Source: Paenibacillus sp.
GTDB lineage: Bacteria > Bacillota > Bacilli > Paenibacillales > Paenibacillaceae
NCBI GenBank assembly: GCA_023512345.1
Contig: JAILZT010000008.1
Location: forward strand, 1-64,000
Direction: 5' to 3'
DNA: 64,000 bases
The translations under genes were made by a program, and so were the position numbers. Below, piece by piece: positions 15,526 through 24,960 of the stretch (position 1 is the stretch's first letter; each line of letters begins with the position of its first letter). Below the pieces are notes generated by a model. It was not told the origin of the DNA. It searched no databases and saw only the letters and a program-made list of their open reading frames with translations.

Positions 15526-16062
15526 TTACTTATTATTTTCGTTATCTTCTATAAGTTGACATATTCTTTTAATAATTTCCTTGTTCTTATCATCATTAGT
15601 AGGATTCTCAGGTAAGTATAACCCCCATGTATCATACCCATCCTTCTTGTTGTTGCGCATAAACCCAGCTACATATGGGCCAAACCCATTTATCTTTACA
15701 TCATCTAAAGTTAAATCATCTTCATGAAAAACAGCTGTTAATATGTTTTCTGTACCAATAAAAAAAACTGGATATTGTATAGTTTTAAAAAATTCTCTAT
15801 ACTCTTTTTTCGCAGCTTCTTCAAAACTATCATTTAGAATGATTAAACCGTCAAATTCTTCTCTTTTGCCTATAACTTCTTTCAAACTTTTCTTTATATA
15901 GATAACGTTTCTAATTTTTTCGAATTTATTATTGCCTACTACTGCAAATTCATATAAAACTGAAGGACCAATTGAAAGCTCTATTGAAGGACCTGCTTCT
16001 TTTTGATTTGTGCAACTAACTAAAACCACTGATAAGAAAAAAAATAAAATTAACCTGTACAT
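15526..16062 (-). CDS. Hypothetical lipoprotein
   Basis: 178 residues with a lipoprotein signal: MYRLILFFFLSVVLVSC, lipobox VLVSC at residue 17. The mature part is mixed alpha/beta with no recognised domain (FDGLIILNDSFEEAAKKEYREFF, YPVFFIGTENILTAVF, GFGPYVAGFMRNNKKDGYDTWGLYLPE). AAGGAG precedes the ATG. Very AT-rich, like the flanking sequence, and unlike the genes on either side. Confidence 0.65.
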   Translation of the reverse strand: MYRLILFFFLSVVLVSCTNQKEAGPSIELSIGPSVLYEFAVVGNNKFEKIRNVIYIKKSLKEVIGKREEFDGLIILNDSFEEAAKKEYREFFKTIQYPVFFIGTENILTAVFHEDDLTLDDVKINGFGPYVAGFMRNNKKDGYDTWGLYLPENPTNDDKNKEIIKRICQLIEDNENNK

Positions 16063-16719
16063 ATTTCAATTCTCCTTTTTTATATAGTACTTTTTTATCC
16101 AAAATTAAGCACTAATTACATAATATATTCATTTTCAAATCTTTTTATTTTATTATTTAATTTATGGCTCCAATAACTCATCATTATGGTAAGCAAGTAT
16201 ACAGAACTCCATATTCTTTTATCTATAAAATTAATTACGCCTAAAAATGAAAATAGCCGAAACATGAAATTAGTATATTTCAGAGCAAAAACTTACTTCG
16301 ACTATTTTACATCATTGATTCTGGAACCATCTTCACATTCCCTTGCTAATCAACCGTAGTTCTCTTTATCAATTGCAATAATATAAGCCTTAATTTCTCG
16401 AATTCATACTCTTCCTCATAATTTAATTTCATTTTTCAATTGACCTTCATTTTCTATATTGTTATTTTTAATCGATCTTATATGTTTATAATCATCTACG
16501 GTCAATTTTGTTATTTCTTTGGTCAGGCAATCTATTAAATCAGACAATGCTCACATTTAATGATTCCTGCAAAAATGTTCTTTCGATTCCTTACGCCACC
16601 TCGTTTTCCCCAACCTGTCGCCATTACGTGATGCTATTTTGATATTTTGAAATAATACTGACTAGGATATTAACCCACAATATATAGACCACATCGATCC
16701 TTCCACAGCAGGATTTTAC
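16063..16719. other. AT-rich non-coding stretch
   Basis: No frame with a plausible ribosome-binding site was found. The stretch is over 65% A+T by eye and full of stop codons on both strands. AAAATAGCCGAA near 16247 and TTCGACTATTTT near 16297 form a distant inverted repeat. It probably is degraded cargo between the lipoprotein gene and the second duplication copy. Confidence 0.5.
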
Positions 16720-16860
16720 ACAACAAAAAACCTCCCCTCACCCCTAAAGGTAAAAGAAGGCTTAAACGCGTGACCTGCGAAGACATGGCAGCTATATTTT
16801 TAGCTCGACAACCGCTTGCGAACGGCCTTTAACGTTTAGTTTTTGCATAAGATTAAGCTA
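16720..16860 (-). repeat. gerE-tail repeat R4
   Basis: Identical to R2, with the same 18-base internal deletion. The left neighbour differs from that of R2, which defines the left edge of the duplication. Confidence 0.8.
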
Positions 16861-16871
16861 ATGTACTTCCC

Positions 16872-17786
16872 TTAATTCATGTCTGCGATGGCTTTGTAAG
16901 CCGCTAGGTCTGTGTATACCTCCACTTTAAGCGGATTACGTTTATGTTTGAATATTTTATAAAAGTGATAGACAATCACTGCTATGTTAGCAGCCAAGGA
17001 CAACGCACTCACAACCCATAACGCTGTTTCGCTGTGTGAGGATTGTACGGAAAACTTTGACTCTCCGACAAACGCCGGGAACGACATCGTAAACATCATC
17101 CAAATCGCCAAGGTCTGTGCACGATGTTGTAACCAGGCTCCTTTTTTAATGAAGAACGCGGGGATTGTGCATGACACCAGCAATGCTGCGCCTGCATAGA
17201 AGGAATGGTCAGAGACAGCATTATATATATAAGCAAAATTCCAGATGTCATACGCAATAATCCAGAACCAAAGCTGATCCGGCCACAGCATATCTTTGCT
17301 CTTATCTTTACTGATAACTATGCCCATCCATCCGGAAATCGTAACAATGTTCAAAATACCTGCGATCCCGTTCATAATGTTCCAGGGACCACCCACCATC
17401 ATTACTCCGTCAACCATTCCGTCCAAACTATATACCTGAAAATCGCGGATGACCGCTTCTAATATATTGACGGCCAAAATAATTGCGGGAAACATCAATA
17501 TGTATTTATTACTGCTCCAGCCCTTAACATATCTAATAGCCATGAAGCCTAAACAGCCTGCCAAAGCAGAGTATACTTTTACCCAATGAAACCACGTTCC
17601 CACACTAGAACCTTCACCCGCCGTATTCGGCCAGACCGCTATGGTCAGAACAATTGGAGCGACTAAAAACAATAATAGTGCAACCCATTTGCTCTTGCGT
17701 GCAATTTCATTTACGAACATTAATCCACCAAGAACCACTAACCACATCAGAGCAGAGTACCAGGGAATAGATTCGAATAAAAACAT
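16872..17786 (-). CDS. DUF5692-like membrane protein, copy 2
   Basis: Residue-for-residue identical to the 8267-9181 product, including the ribosome-binding site and the upstream palindrome (17869-17892). The pair doubles the dosage of a Trp-rich, roughly eight-span membrane protein of unknown role. Confidence 0.75.
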   Translation of the reverse strand: MFLFESIPWYSALMWLVVLGGLMFVNEIARKSKWVALLLFLVAPIVLTIAVWPNTAGEGSSVGTWFHWVKVYSALAGCLGFMAIRYVKGWSSNKYILMFPAIILAVNILEAVIRDFQVYSLDGMVDGVMMVGGPWNIMNGIAGILNIVTISGWMGIVISKDKSKDMLWPDQLWFWIIAYDIWNFAYIYNAVSDHSFYAGAALLVSCTIPAFFIKKGAWLQHRAQTLAIWMMFTMSFPAFVGESKFSVQSSHSETALWVVSALSLAANIAVIVYHFYKIFKHKRNPLKVEVYTDLAAYKAIADMN

Positions 17787-18021
17787 AACTTACTCCTCCT
17801 TATAGTATGCATTCAATGTATGCCTTAGCTCAAGAATAAACAAAGTGTCCGGTTCCATCAAACTTTACAAAACGTTGATAAATCAGCGTTTTACAAATCT
17901 CCTTTCATGTTATGTTTACACTGCGAATCTGGACCAGATTACCCAAGACTCTAACACTGGCTGACGATTTTAATAGATTCTATATCTTTAGAACTACATG
18001 TTGTAAACACATCTTGAAAGT

Positions 18022-18058
18022 AAAAAAACCTTGTCCACAAAGTGCTTTGTGAGCAAGG
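18022..18058 (-). terminator. Intrinsic terminator, copy 2
   Basis: Same hairpin and T-run as at 9417-9453, ending the DDE-like/FAD transcription unit of the second copy. Confidence 0.85.
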
Positions 18059-18078
18059 CCAGTGATTCGAATTATTGT

Positions 18079-19338
18079 TTAAAAAAACCGGTCGACCAAG
18101 TATTTCGAATATACGATACAGTTCTCAAGAGTGGGGAAGTTCATGATTTCTCCGGCATAATAAATCTGGTCTCTCCCCTGCATCAGGTCAAGCTGCTCAT
18201 AAAAACCTTCACGGAGCGCATCAGATTCTACATGGGGAAAATGCTCCCAACTTTTCATCATATAAAAACGGATGTTTGTTCCGCCAAGATCCCTAAGCTT
18301 TGTCTCCACAGCCTCACGCATCTCTTGATCGGTCATGTCTTCATTCTCCACTACATAAATAGTGATCAAATCCGTAGTTCCCATATCTGCCCACCGATAA
18401 TGCCAGGCCATCATCTGCCCCTTAGAGCCAGGGTACATATTGCCGGGAATATAACCTGAAAGTTCAGGAATTCCTTCGACCCTATAAGCGTAAACACGAA
18501 ACCGCTCATAGGTAATATGCTCCAATACCCTTTTGTCTGCCTCAGGTAAATCAACGATCTTACTAATATGCTGCAAGGAGGCCGTATAAATAACTCTGTC
18601 AAAATAAAGAGCAGACTGATTGGTTTCCACCCGTGCCTTGCCGTTTGTTTCGTAATCAATATGGATCACTTCACAAGTCAGGCGCAGGTCCTCTACCTGG
18701 TCTGCCATGCGCCTTATTAGTTCAGTAACCCCCTTAGGCCATGTGATCATATGTGTAACTTCAATAAAGGAGAGCAGATTTTCGAAGCTTAGAAATTTAA
18801 GAACATACGCCGCGGGAACATCATAAATACTGCCGAATCCAAAAGTACTGAAGTAATGCATATAGACCTGCTTAATGACAAATAATTCGTTCTCATCGCA
18901 CCATAAGGAAAAGGGCTGGCACAAATCCTCCGGCAAATGGAGAAGACCCGGCTCATTTAACCGCTCGTAGCGTTTTAAAATCTCCGGCAAACGTTTGAAC
19001 TCCTGCGTAAAAGCCTGTACCTGATCCAGAGGAATTTGCGAGGTCTGCCTTCCGTTAATATTGAAAAACCCCCGCTCCAATAAAGGCCCCTTGTCCATCA
19101 AGTTAAATTCCATCATCAGTTTCTTCGTGTTGGCATAGGAGGGAAGTCCGAACAGCGCCCCCATTTCATACGTTTTCCCTTTATACTCAATGGAAAAGCA
19201 CTTTCCTCCTACACGGTCTGATTTCTCAAGGATGGTAATATGGGTATACCCCTTCTTAGCTAAATGATAAGCAGCAGAAACCCCGGAAATCCCTGCACCG
19301 ATAATACAAATTGTGTCTTCGCGCTTCATGTTGTCCAT
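18079..19338 (-). CDS. FAD-dependent amine-oxidase-like oxidoreductase, copy 2
   Basis: Identical to the 9474-10733 product. The GxGxxG motif and the C-terminal FAD motif are intact, so both copies should be functional. The six-base gap to the upstream DDE-like gene is kept. Confidence 0.85.
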   Translation of the reverse strand: MDNMKREDTICIIGAGISGVSAAYHLAKKGYTHITILEKSDRVGGKCFSIEYKGKTYEMGALFGLPSYANTKKLMMEFNLMDKGPLLERGFFNINGRQTSQIPLDQVQAFTQEFKRLPEILKRYERLNEPGLLHLPEDLCQPFSLWCDENELFVIKQVYMHYFSTFGFGSIYDVPAAYVLKFLSFENLLSFIEVTHMITWPKGVTELIRRMADQVEDLRLTCEVIHIDYETNGKARVETNQSALYFDRVIYTASLQHISKIVDLPEADKRVLEHITYERFRVYAYRVEGIPELSGYIPGNMYPGSKGQMMAWHYRWADMGTTDLITIYVVENEDMTDQEMREAVETKLRDLGGTNIRFYMMKSWEHFPHVESDALREGFYEQLDLMQGRDQIYYAGEIMNFPTLENCIVYSKYLVDRFF

Positions 19339-19344
19339 CTTCCG

Positions 19345-20382
19345 TTATCTCCTTGTAAATAACCATAGTGGCAAGGTCTCGCTCTGGCCCAAATATTCAA
19401 GTGCTGCATCCGATGGTATTTTACCTTGGTTTGGACCGTCAGTAATTATTCTGTTGAAGTTATAGTATTTTAGGTACGCTTGTAAGCGGTTTTCTAACAT
19501 TTCAAAGGAATCTATCGTAGGATCTCCCCAGGCCTGCTGATAAAATTCCTTGGTCAACACCGCAACAAATTGCTGCAAAGGTTGAAATATCTCTGCATTT
19601 TGCGCAGTGACAGCCACCTGATTAATATTGTTCTTATGCAAAAAGTCACTATATTTATGTTTGCCTCTATCCCAGTTTGTTGTGAATTCGCGGCTTTTGT
19701 GTGTCACCAGATTGTCGATCTCAAAATGTACCGTCTTCATTAAGGGGATAATCTTCAGATGCATGAAATCAATGAAGTGTATAGTAGCTTTACGGTTATA
19801 GAGCTTGACTAATCCTAACGTTGAGTAGACATCATAAAACACATATTGATATACTTTCCCGATTTTCGGGAACTCCCCCATATAATAAATACTCTGCTGG
19901 CAGATATAGCCGGGGTGGGCATTGTTCGGATCCTTCATCTTGTAGTCCAGAAGTTCTTCTCTTACCTTGCTCTTTGGAACTTTAGCAGCTGTGTCACTCT
20001 GCCATTTCTTCTCCTTGATTTCTTTGGCATAGGCCTCCCGCTGCGCCCTCTTGCTAAGTCCGTGCCGGCGCAAAACATTGTATATCCCGGATTCCCCTAC
20101 CTTCTCCCCCTCGTCCTGCAATTCATAATAGATACGCTTCGGACCATCTTCAGGAAATTTGGCAATATACTTTAAAATCAGTCTTTCCGTACGCTTGTCC
20201 ACTTTATTTGGCATTACCGGCTTTTTTTCCTTCTCAGTAAGTCCATCCATACCCTGTTTTTTGTAAGCATTTTGCCACTTATAATAAATTGTCCGGGAAA
20301 TGCCGAACTCTTTGCAGGTTTCACTCACATTTTTGCTGGTGGTTCCTTGCATGAGGATCGAATATTTAGTTTTCGCATTCAA
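19345..20382 (-). CDS. DDE-transposase-like protein lacking catalytic residues, copy 2
   Basis: Identical to the 10740-11777 product; TTG start with the same GGGGG site. It carries the same Q-D-Q pattern in place of D-D-E, so the duplication of this segment was not caused by its own transposition. Confidence 0.75.
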   Translation of the reverse strand: MNAKTKYSILMQGTTSKNVSETCKEFGISRTIYYKWQNAYKKQGMDGLTEKEKKPVMPNKVDKRTERLILKYIAKFPEDGPKRIYYELQDEGEKVGESGIYNVLRRHGLSKRAQREAYAKEIKEKKWQSDTAAKVPKSKVREELLDYKMKDPNNAHPGYICQQSIYYMGEFPKIGKVYQYVFYDVYSTLGLVKLYNRKATIHFIDFMHLKIIPLMKTVHFEIDNLVTHKSREFTTNWDRGKHKYSDFLHKNNINQVAVTAQNAEIFQPLQQFVAVLTKEFYQQAWGDPTIDSFEMLENRLQAYLKYYNFNRIITDGPNQGKIPSDAALEYLGQSETLPLWLFTRR

Positions 20383-20477
20383 TTTGTTCACCCCCAGTCT
20401 TCATATTATACATACCCGGCCTTTTGAACAGCTTCATTTCTTATAATTATTAATTTATTAATGTTTGCGCTGATTTC

Positions 20478-20645
20478 CTATAACGTCTCCATTCACGACG
20501 TCACAGCGGCTTAAGGACCGTAAGGTCCGGGTGGCTCCGCTACTTAGCCGGTGGGATGTGTCCGCCTGATTCCACTTCTATGCCGAAACCATCGGGCGGA
20601 CCAAGGGGCTTCAGCCCCTCAGCGTCAATGCGGTGTTATCGGATG
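20478..20645 (-). repeat. attC-like site H, copy 2
   Basis: Same sequence as 11873-12040, including the overlap of the hydrolase stop codon with R''. Confidence 0.7.
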
Positions 20646-21244
20646 CCTGAGCCTTCTTCGATTTGCTTAAGAAAATCTTTACATTTCATTATACATTCCA
20701 CGTACTCATTGAAGTTATATGTGTTGTAATAAGGGTTCATAAATCCATGTTCGGCTTCAATAATTTCTATAAATGTGTTCTTCTTGGACCTTAATTTCTC
20801 TTCTAATTCTAATATATTAAATGATTTCTCATGCATTGCGAAAAATAATAAGGTAGCGCAATTGGGTTCTATCTCTACATAATTTCTAATTCTGGATCCA
20901 TAAAATCCAATAATTCCATCAACCCCATATTCGCTACTCATCCATGCAATTGTTGCGCCTATACTAAATCCAATAATAAAGATATGTTTATACTTCTCTC
21001 TATTTAGATTTACTATTTTTAATACTTCATTTAATGCTCTGGTAAATCCAATTTCATTAATAAAATAATGATATGCTTTATCTTCTTGAGCATAAGAAAA
21101 TGGTTCCCGATCAATTAGATTTGGACTTAGTACATCAAAGCCTTCCTTGATCATCATGTCACTAAAAAAGTTTATATGATCATTTATTCCATAGATTTCG
21201 TGTAGGATAATCACTAAAGATTTTCTAGAATTTTCTTTGTTCAT
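20636..21244 (-). CDS. Dienelactone-hydrolase-like alpha/beta hydrolase, copy 2
   Basis: Identical to the 12031-12639 product (G-F-S-I-G elbow, late EAEHGF). Start chosen at ATG 21244 for the same reason: upstream extension would run through the recombination site. Confidence 0.8.
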   Translation of the reverse strand: MNKENSRKSLVIILHEIYGINDHINFFSDMMIKEGFDVLSPNLIDREPFSYAQEDKAYHYFINEIGFTRALNEVLKIVNLNREKYKHIFIIGFSIGATIAWMSSEYGVDGIIGFYGSRIRNYVEIEPNCATLLFFAMHEKSFNILELEEKLRSKKNTFIEIIEAEHGFMNPYYNTYNFNEYVECIMKCKDFLKQIEEGSGIR

Positions 21245-21282
21245 AGGAATTCCATCTTTCTTAATATACTTTGCACAGGTTT

Positions 21283-21454
21283 CCGATAACGTTGTTGTAT
21301 TCACGACGCCCTGCCACCCTAAAGGAACGAAGTGACTGGCCGCGATACTGTTGGGTGGTGCGGGTGTGTTCGCCTGATTCATCCCTCGGCTCTTTTTACT
21401 TCGGGCGAACCAAGGGACGAATGCCCCGTAGCGTGAATATGGTGTTATCTGAAG
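21283..21454 (-). repeat. attC-like site I, copy 2
   Basis: Same sequence as 12678-12849. Confidence 0.7.
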
Positions 21455-21464
21455 TACGACACTT

Positions 21465-22397
21465 CTATGAGAACTCTAACAATTCTTCAAAGCGACCGCA
21501 TAGTTCAATAATTTCATCTATACTAGCTATCTGATTTAACCAGTCTTGAGAAATCTCGTCTATACCAAAATATATTCCTGCTAGTCCACCTGTAACTGCT
21601 CCAGTTGTATCAGTATCGTCCCCTAAATTAATAGATTTAAAGACAGCCTCTTTATATCCATTTGATGTTAAAAGACTCCACAAACTAGCTTCTAAGGTAT
21701 GTACCACATAACCTGATGATTGAATTTCATTAATATCTAAAATAGACAAATCTCCTTCAATTATCCGATCAAATCGTTTTAATTCTATATTGTTTGCGTA
21801 TGTTTCTTTAATCACTTCTTTCATTGCTTGTATACTTCTCTTCATATCTAATCCATTGATTAAGTTAATTGCTATCTCCACATATATTACGCAAGCTATT
21901 ATTGATACTTGATGGCGGTGGGTTATTGATGAAACTTGAGCAATAATAGAGATGCGATCTTCAATTTTCAATCCTCTTAGGTAATACGCTAATGGTAAAA
22001 CCCTCATTAATGACCCATTGCCATTACTAAATTCATCTAGACCACCTGCAAAATCAGGTCTAATAAAATCGTCGTTTAGTTTGTCGATCGCTTTCTTTGT
22101 AGCAATTCCAACATCAAACACTTCTCCATGAGGTGTCCAATATCCATTCCATAACCATTTTGTAAATTTATCTGCAATATCATACAAATCGATTTGCTTA
22201 CATTCAGTAATGCTTTCCATTAAACAAAATGTTAATGAACTATCGTCCGACCAAGTGCCTGGAGGTTGATTATAAGTCCCAAAGCCTATCATATCTGTTA
22301 TTGGTTGTTTTGATAGAATTTCTCGCGACCTAAATTCTACTGGAACTCCGAGTGCATCACCTAGACACAAACCGACTATTCCTTTTATTACCTGCAT
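21465..22397 (-). CDS. ADP-ribosylglycohydrolase family protein, copy 2
   Basis: Identical to the 12860-13792 product with all DraG motifs present (GDALG, WSDDSS, GDDTDTTGA). Preceded by the second copy of the attI-like site. Confidence 0.85.
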   Translation of the reverse strand: MQVIKGIVGLCLGDALGVPVEFRSREILSKQPITDMIGFGTYNQPPGTWSDDSSLTFCLMESITECKQIDLYDIADKFTKWLWNGYWTPHGEVFDVGIATKKAIDKLNDDFIRPDFAGGLDEFSNGNGSLMRVLPLAYYLRGLKIEDRISIIAQVSSITHRHQVSIIACVIYVEIAINLINGLDMKRSIQAMKEVIKETYANNIELKRFDRIIEGDLSILDINEIQSSGYVVHTLEASLWSLLTSNGYKEAVFKSINLGDDTDTTGAVTGGLAGIYFGIDEISQDWLNQIASIDEIIELCGRFEELLEFS

Positions 22398-22433
22398 CTA
22401 TGAATCAACCTCCAAATAGATTTGTCGTATTTC

Positions 22434-22484
22434 AGATAACTTCATATCTACGAATGTTATTTCACGAACTTCGTATATCCAACT
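22434..22484 (-). other. attI-like insertion site, array 2 copy 2
   Basis: Same sequence as 13829-13879. Confidence 0.6.
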
Positions 22485-23001
22485 AATACCGGATGTTTCT
22501 GAACCTCGTAGCCACCCTCTTATAAGGTTTTCTACGAAATGGCCCGCGTATTGCCTTGCATCCCTTCTCTCAAGCAATTCCTGGATATAGCGGAGGTCAA
22601 TCTCGCTTTCAAGCAAATGTGGATAGAGCTTTCTCAAACACTTTTTGCGCAGACCGCTCGATCAGGTGACGACCGGGGGTTTGCCCGGGAAATAACCATG
22701 GATCAGGTTTCTGCTGCTCGATATATTTAGGCACAATCGCATAAGCGGCATTGGATAGCAGTGTATTCCGGTCTTTTTCGTGAGTGGTCACAGTCCCCAA
22801 TTTGGCCTGATATAGGGAGCGGTTTCTTGATAATGAAGCACATGTTGAATATAGAACTTCAGCGCACTGATTGCCGATTAACGTATGCATGAGCATAGCC
22901 CTTCTGTAACAAAAAAGTGCATATCCCTGAACAGGATGTGTCATCCCTTCAAGCTTTATGGCAATTGTTCTCTCGTCACGCATAATCAGCTGGATTTGCA
23001 T
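22485..23001 (-). pseudogene. Tyrosine recombinase remnant, array 2 copy 2
   Basis: Same deletions and frame breaks as 13880-14396, so the gene was already dead before the segment was duplicated. Confidence 0.75.
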
Positions 23002-23082
23002 CTCATTTCCTCCTCTAGTATATCAACCATTCTAAATATTAGGAATTAAAAAGGAGCCCTCCATATCCTTGCAGAACTATTC

Positions 23083-23154
23083 ACAACAAAAAACCTCCTC
23101 TCACCTCTAAAGGTAAAAGAAGGCTTAAACGCGTGACCTGCGAAGACATGGCAG
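23083..23154 (-). terminator. gerE terminator (R5, the parental repeat)
   Basis: Minus strand CCTTCTTTTACCT-TTAG-AGGTGAGAGGAGG followed by TTTTTTG; all 13 stem positions pair when G-T wobbles are allowed. The hairpin and the about 40 bases between it and the gerE stop are the sequence repeated at 6001, 8115, 14478 and 16720. Confidence 0.85.
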
Positions 23155-23379
23155 CTATATTTTCAGCTCCCCAAGCTTGATCAGCTCGACAACCGCTTGC
23201 GAACGGCCTTTAACGTTTAGTTTTTGCATAACATTGGAGATGTGGTTGCGAACCGTTTTTTCGCTGATGAATAAGAGACCAGCGATATCGCGTGTCGTTT
23301 TGTCCTGCACGAGAAGCTCGAAAACTTCGCGCTCACGATGTGTCAACAGAAATTTGCTGTGATGTTCGTTCCCTTTCAA
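23155..23379 (-). CDS. gerE: Spore germination/coat regulator GerE (LuxR-type HTH)
   Basis: 74 residues from the TTG at 23379, exactly the length of Bacillus GerE, with AAGGAGGGG upstream. The protein is almost only a LuxR-type DNA-binding domain: LLTHREREVFELLVQDKTTR, DIAGLLFISEKTVRNHISNV, MQKLNVKGRSQAVVELIKLG. In Bacillus GerE is the last mother-cell regulator under sigma-K and switches late coat and crust genes, including cge genes, on or off. That links it to the CgeB-like and surface genes further right in this window. It is the only intact copy; its 3' end is repeated four times to the left. Confidence 0.95.
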   Translation of the reverse strand: MKGNEHHSKFLLTHREREVFELLVQDKTTRDIAGLLFISEKTVRNHISNVMQKLNVKGRSQAVVELIKLGELKI

Positions 23380-23411
23380 TGGTGTCACCCCTCCTTGCTC
23401 GGGTTTGTTTG

Positions 23412-23439
23412 GTATAACAAGGTAAAGGGATACAGTCAA
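23412..23439 (-). promoter_or_regulatory. Candidate gerE promoter
   Basis: Minus strand TTGACT (23439-23434), 16-base gap, TTATAC (23417-23412), about 33 bases before the TTG start. It looks like a sigma-A type; the sigma-K promoter expected for gerE was not clearly found. Confidence 0.35.
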
Positions 23440-23656
23440 CACATATTATGTATTGGGGAACTTAATGGTGCTGTGTAAGGTCTAAAATGGGCGATAGCGG
23501 ATACAAAGGAACAATGTGTGCTGTCCATAAGGGGTTTTTTATATGAAAGAGGTGCCTAATTTGATCTGCGACAAAAGTACGAATTTTAACTAAAATATTT
23601 TCTTCTTCTCATAAAGTGGGTAAAAGATTTTATTCACTCTGGAGATGAGGTTACCT

Positions 23657-24778
23657 ATGAAAAAACTCTTAGGCATTGCAACGTGCATGGCATGTTTATT
23701 CGGAACTTTTGAACTACGGCCCGCTGCAGTAGAGGCGAAATCAGCCTATTCGGCCAAGATATATGCGACCAACCTGAACGTACGCAGTGAACCGGCCAAA
23801 AATGCTGCGGTAACTGGCTCTTTAAAAAATGGTGCAATCGTTACTGTAACCGATGAAAACCATGGCTGGATGAAGGTGGCGGCGGGTAAAAACTCGGGTT
23901 GGGTGGCAGGCTATTATTTGAAAAGGCTAAATACCTCTGCAAGTAGTACTGGCTCCTCCTCATCTGCTACGACAACCCCAAAGATCATTTCAGCTAGCAG
24001 AAAATCATCGGTTGCTACTGTGACAGCGAGTTCGCTGCGTATCCGTGGAGGTCCGGGAACCTCCTATAGTGTAGTGGGTTCTTTAAAAACTGGTGATTCC
24101 GTAACGCCTCTTAGTCGTCAAAGTGGATGGATTCGGATTCGGACACATAACGGTGAGATCGGCTGGGTGGCAGAACAATATATCCGCAGTGGTGGGGTTT
24201 CTCAGAGCAGTGTACAGTTAGTGCGGTCCTCAGGAGGGCTGCGAGGAAAAAGGATTGTCATTGATCCCGGCCATGGCGGCATTGATCCGGGAATGCTGGG
24301 CACTACATATAACACAATGGAGAAAGACTTGAATCTGCAAACCGCACTGTATGTCCGAGACTATCTAAGGGCGGGTGGCGCCAGTGTAGAGATGACCCGA
24401 ACCAGTGACCGAAAACCTACGTTATCCCAGCGTACGCGGGTCAGTAATATGTTGAGAGCGGATGCTTTTGTAAGTATTCATTATAATTCCTCACCTAAAA
24501 AGGTATCAGGTACATTAACTTTCTATTATTCTGAGTCAGACGATTTAATGTTAGCCCGTGCGATTGAGACACGTCTTGGCCAAGGAATAGGACTGAAAAG
24601 CAATGGATTGTCCTTTGGCGACTATCATATCCTGAGAAATAACAACAGTCCGGCAGCCCTCATAGAGCTAGGCTTTCTTTCAAATCCGGTGGATGAATCT
24701 ATCGTCCGTAAATCCTCCTATCAGAAAAAAGCGGCTAAGGCTATTGCAGCAGGACTGTCTGATTACTTTAAATACTAG
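23657..24778 (+). CDS. N-acetylmuramoyl-L-alanine amidase with two SH3b domains
   Basis: 373 residues from ATG 23657; the upstream ATG at 23645 lies inside the GGAGATGAGG ribosome-binding site. Signal peptide (KKLLGIATCMACLFGTF, cleavage near AVEA-KS). Two bacterial SH3 domains follow (IYATNLNVRSEPAKNAAVTG... and TASSLRIRGGPGTSYSVVG...), separated by a Ser/Thr linker; they bind cell wall. The C-terminal Amidase_3 domain has the zinc ligands in VIDPGHGGIDPG, NTMEKDLNLQ, FVSIHYNSS and the catalytic Glu in ALIELGFLSNP. It cuts the lactyl-amide bond of peptidoglycan outside the cell. A terminator follows. Confidence 0.9.
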   Translation: MKKLLGIATCMACLFGTFELRPAAVEAKSAYSAKIYATNLNVRSEPAKNAAVTGSLKNGAIVTVTDENHGWMKVAAGKNSGWVAGYYLKRLNTSASSTGSSSSATTTPKIISASRKSSVATVTASSLRIRGGPGTSYSVVGSLKTGDSVTPLSRQSGWIRIRTHNGEIGWVAEQYIRSGGVSQSSVQLVRSSGGLRGKRIVIDPGHGGIDPGMLGTTYNTMEKDLNLQTALYVRDYLRAGGASVEMTRTSDRKPTLSQRTRVSNMLRADAFVSIHYNSSPKKVSGTLTFYYSESDDLMLARAIETRLGQGIGLKSNGLSFGDYHILRNNNSPAALIELGFLSNPVDESIVRKSSYQKKAAKAIAAGLSDYFKY

Positions 24779-24812
24779 AACGCAGCTATTTCAAATACTC
24801 TATGTTTAACAG

Positions 24813-24836
24813 CCTCCTCTAATAGGAGGTTTTTTT
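24813..24836 (+). terminator. Intrinsic terminator after the amidase
   Basis: CCTCCT-CTAAT-AGGAGG stem then seven T's, 35 bases past the stop. Confidence 0.9.
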
Positions 24837-24875
24837 GCATGCCTGAATATTTGTGAGAAATATCACATTTTTTTG

Positions 24876-24904
24876 TTGACAGTAAAAGTCTGGGGAATTA
24901 TGAT
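24876..24904 (+). promoter_or_regulatory. Sigma-A promoter of the efe operon
   Basis: TTGACA (24876-24881), 17-base spacer, TATGAT (24899-24904). The -35 is perfect and the -10 has one mismatch. Confidence 0.85.
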
Positions 24905-24918
24905 AAACTCAACGTAAT

Positions 24919-24933
24919 TGATAATGATTATCA
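24919..24933 (+). promoter_or_regulatory. Fur box
   Basis: TGATAAT-G-ATTATCA, a perfect 7-1-7 inverted repeat matching the Bacillus Fur consensus. It lies just after the predicted transcription start, where bound Fur would block RNA polymerase when iron is plentiful. Confidence 0.9.
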
Positions 24934-24960
24934 ACTATACATAAAAAAGGGGTGCTTTTT

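Larger units (their letters stand above)
16720..23247. repeat. Large direct duplication, copy 2 (6,528 bp)
   Basis: Same content and order as 8115-14642. Its right end runs into the intact gerE gene, so this copy is in what looks like the original position next to gerE, and copy 1 lies farther out, separated by a 2.08-kb spacer with the protease and lipoprotein genes. Confidence 0.95.
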
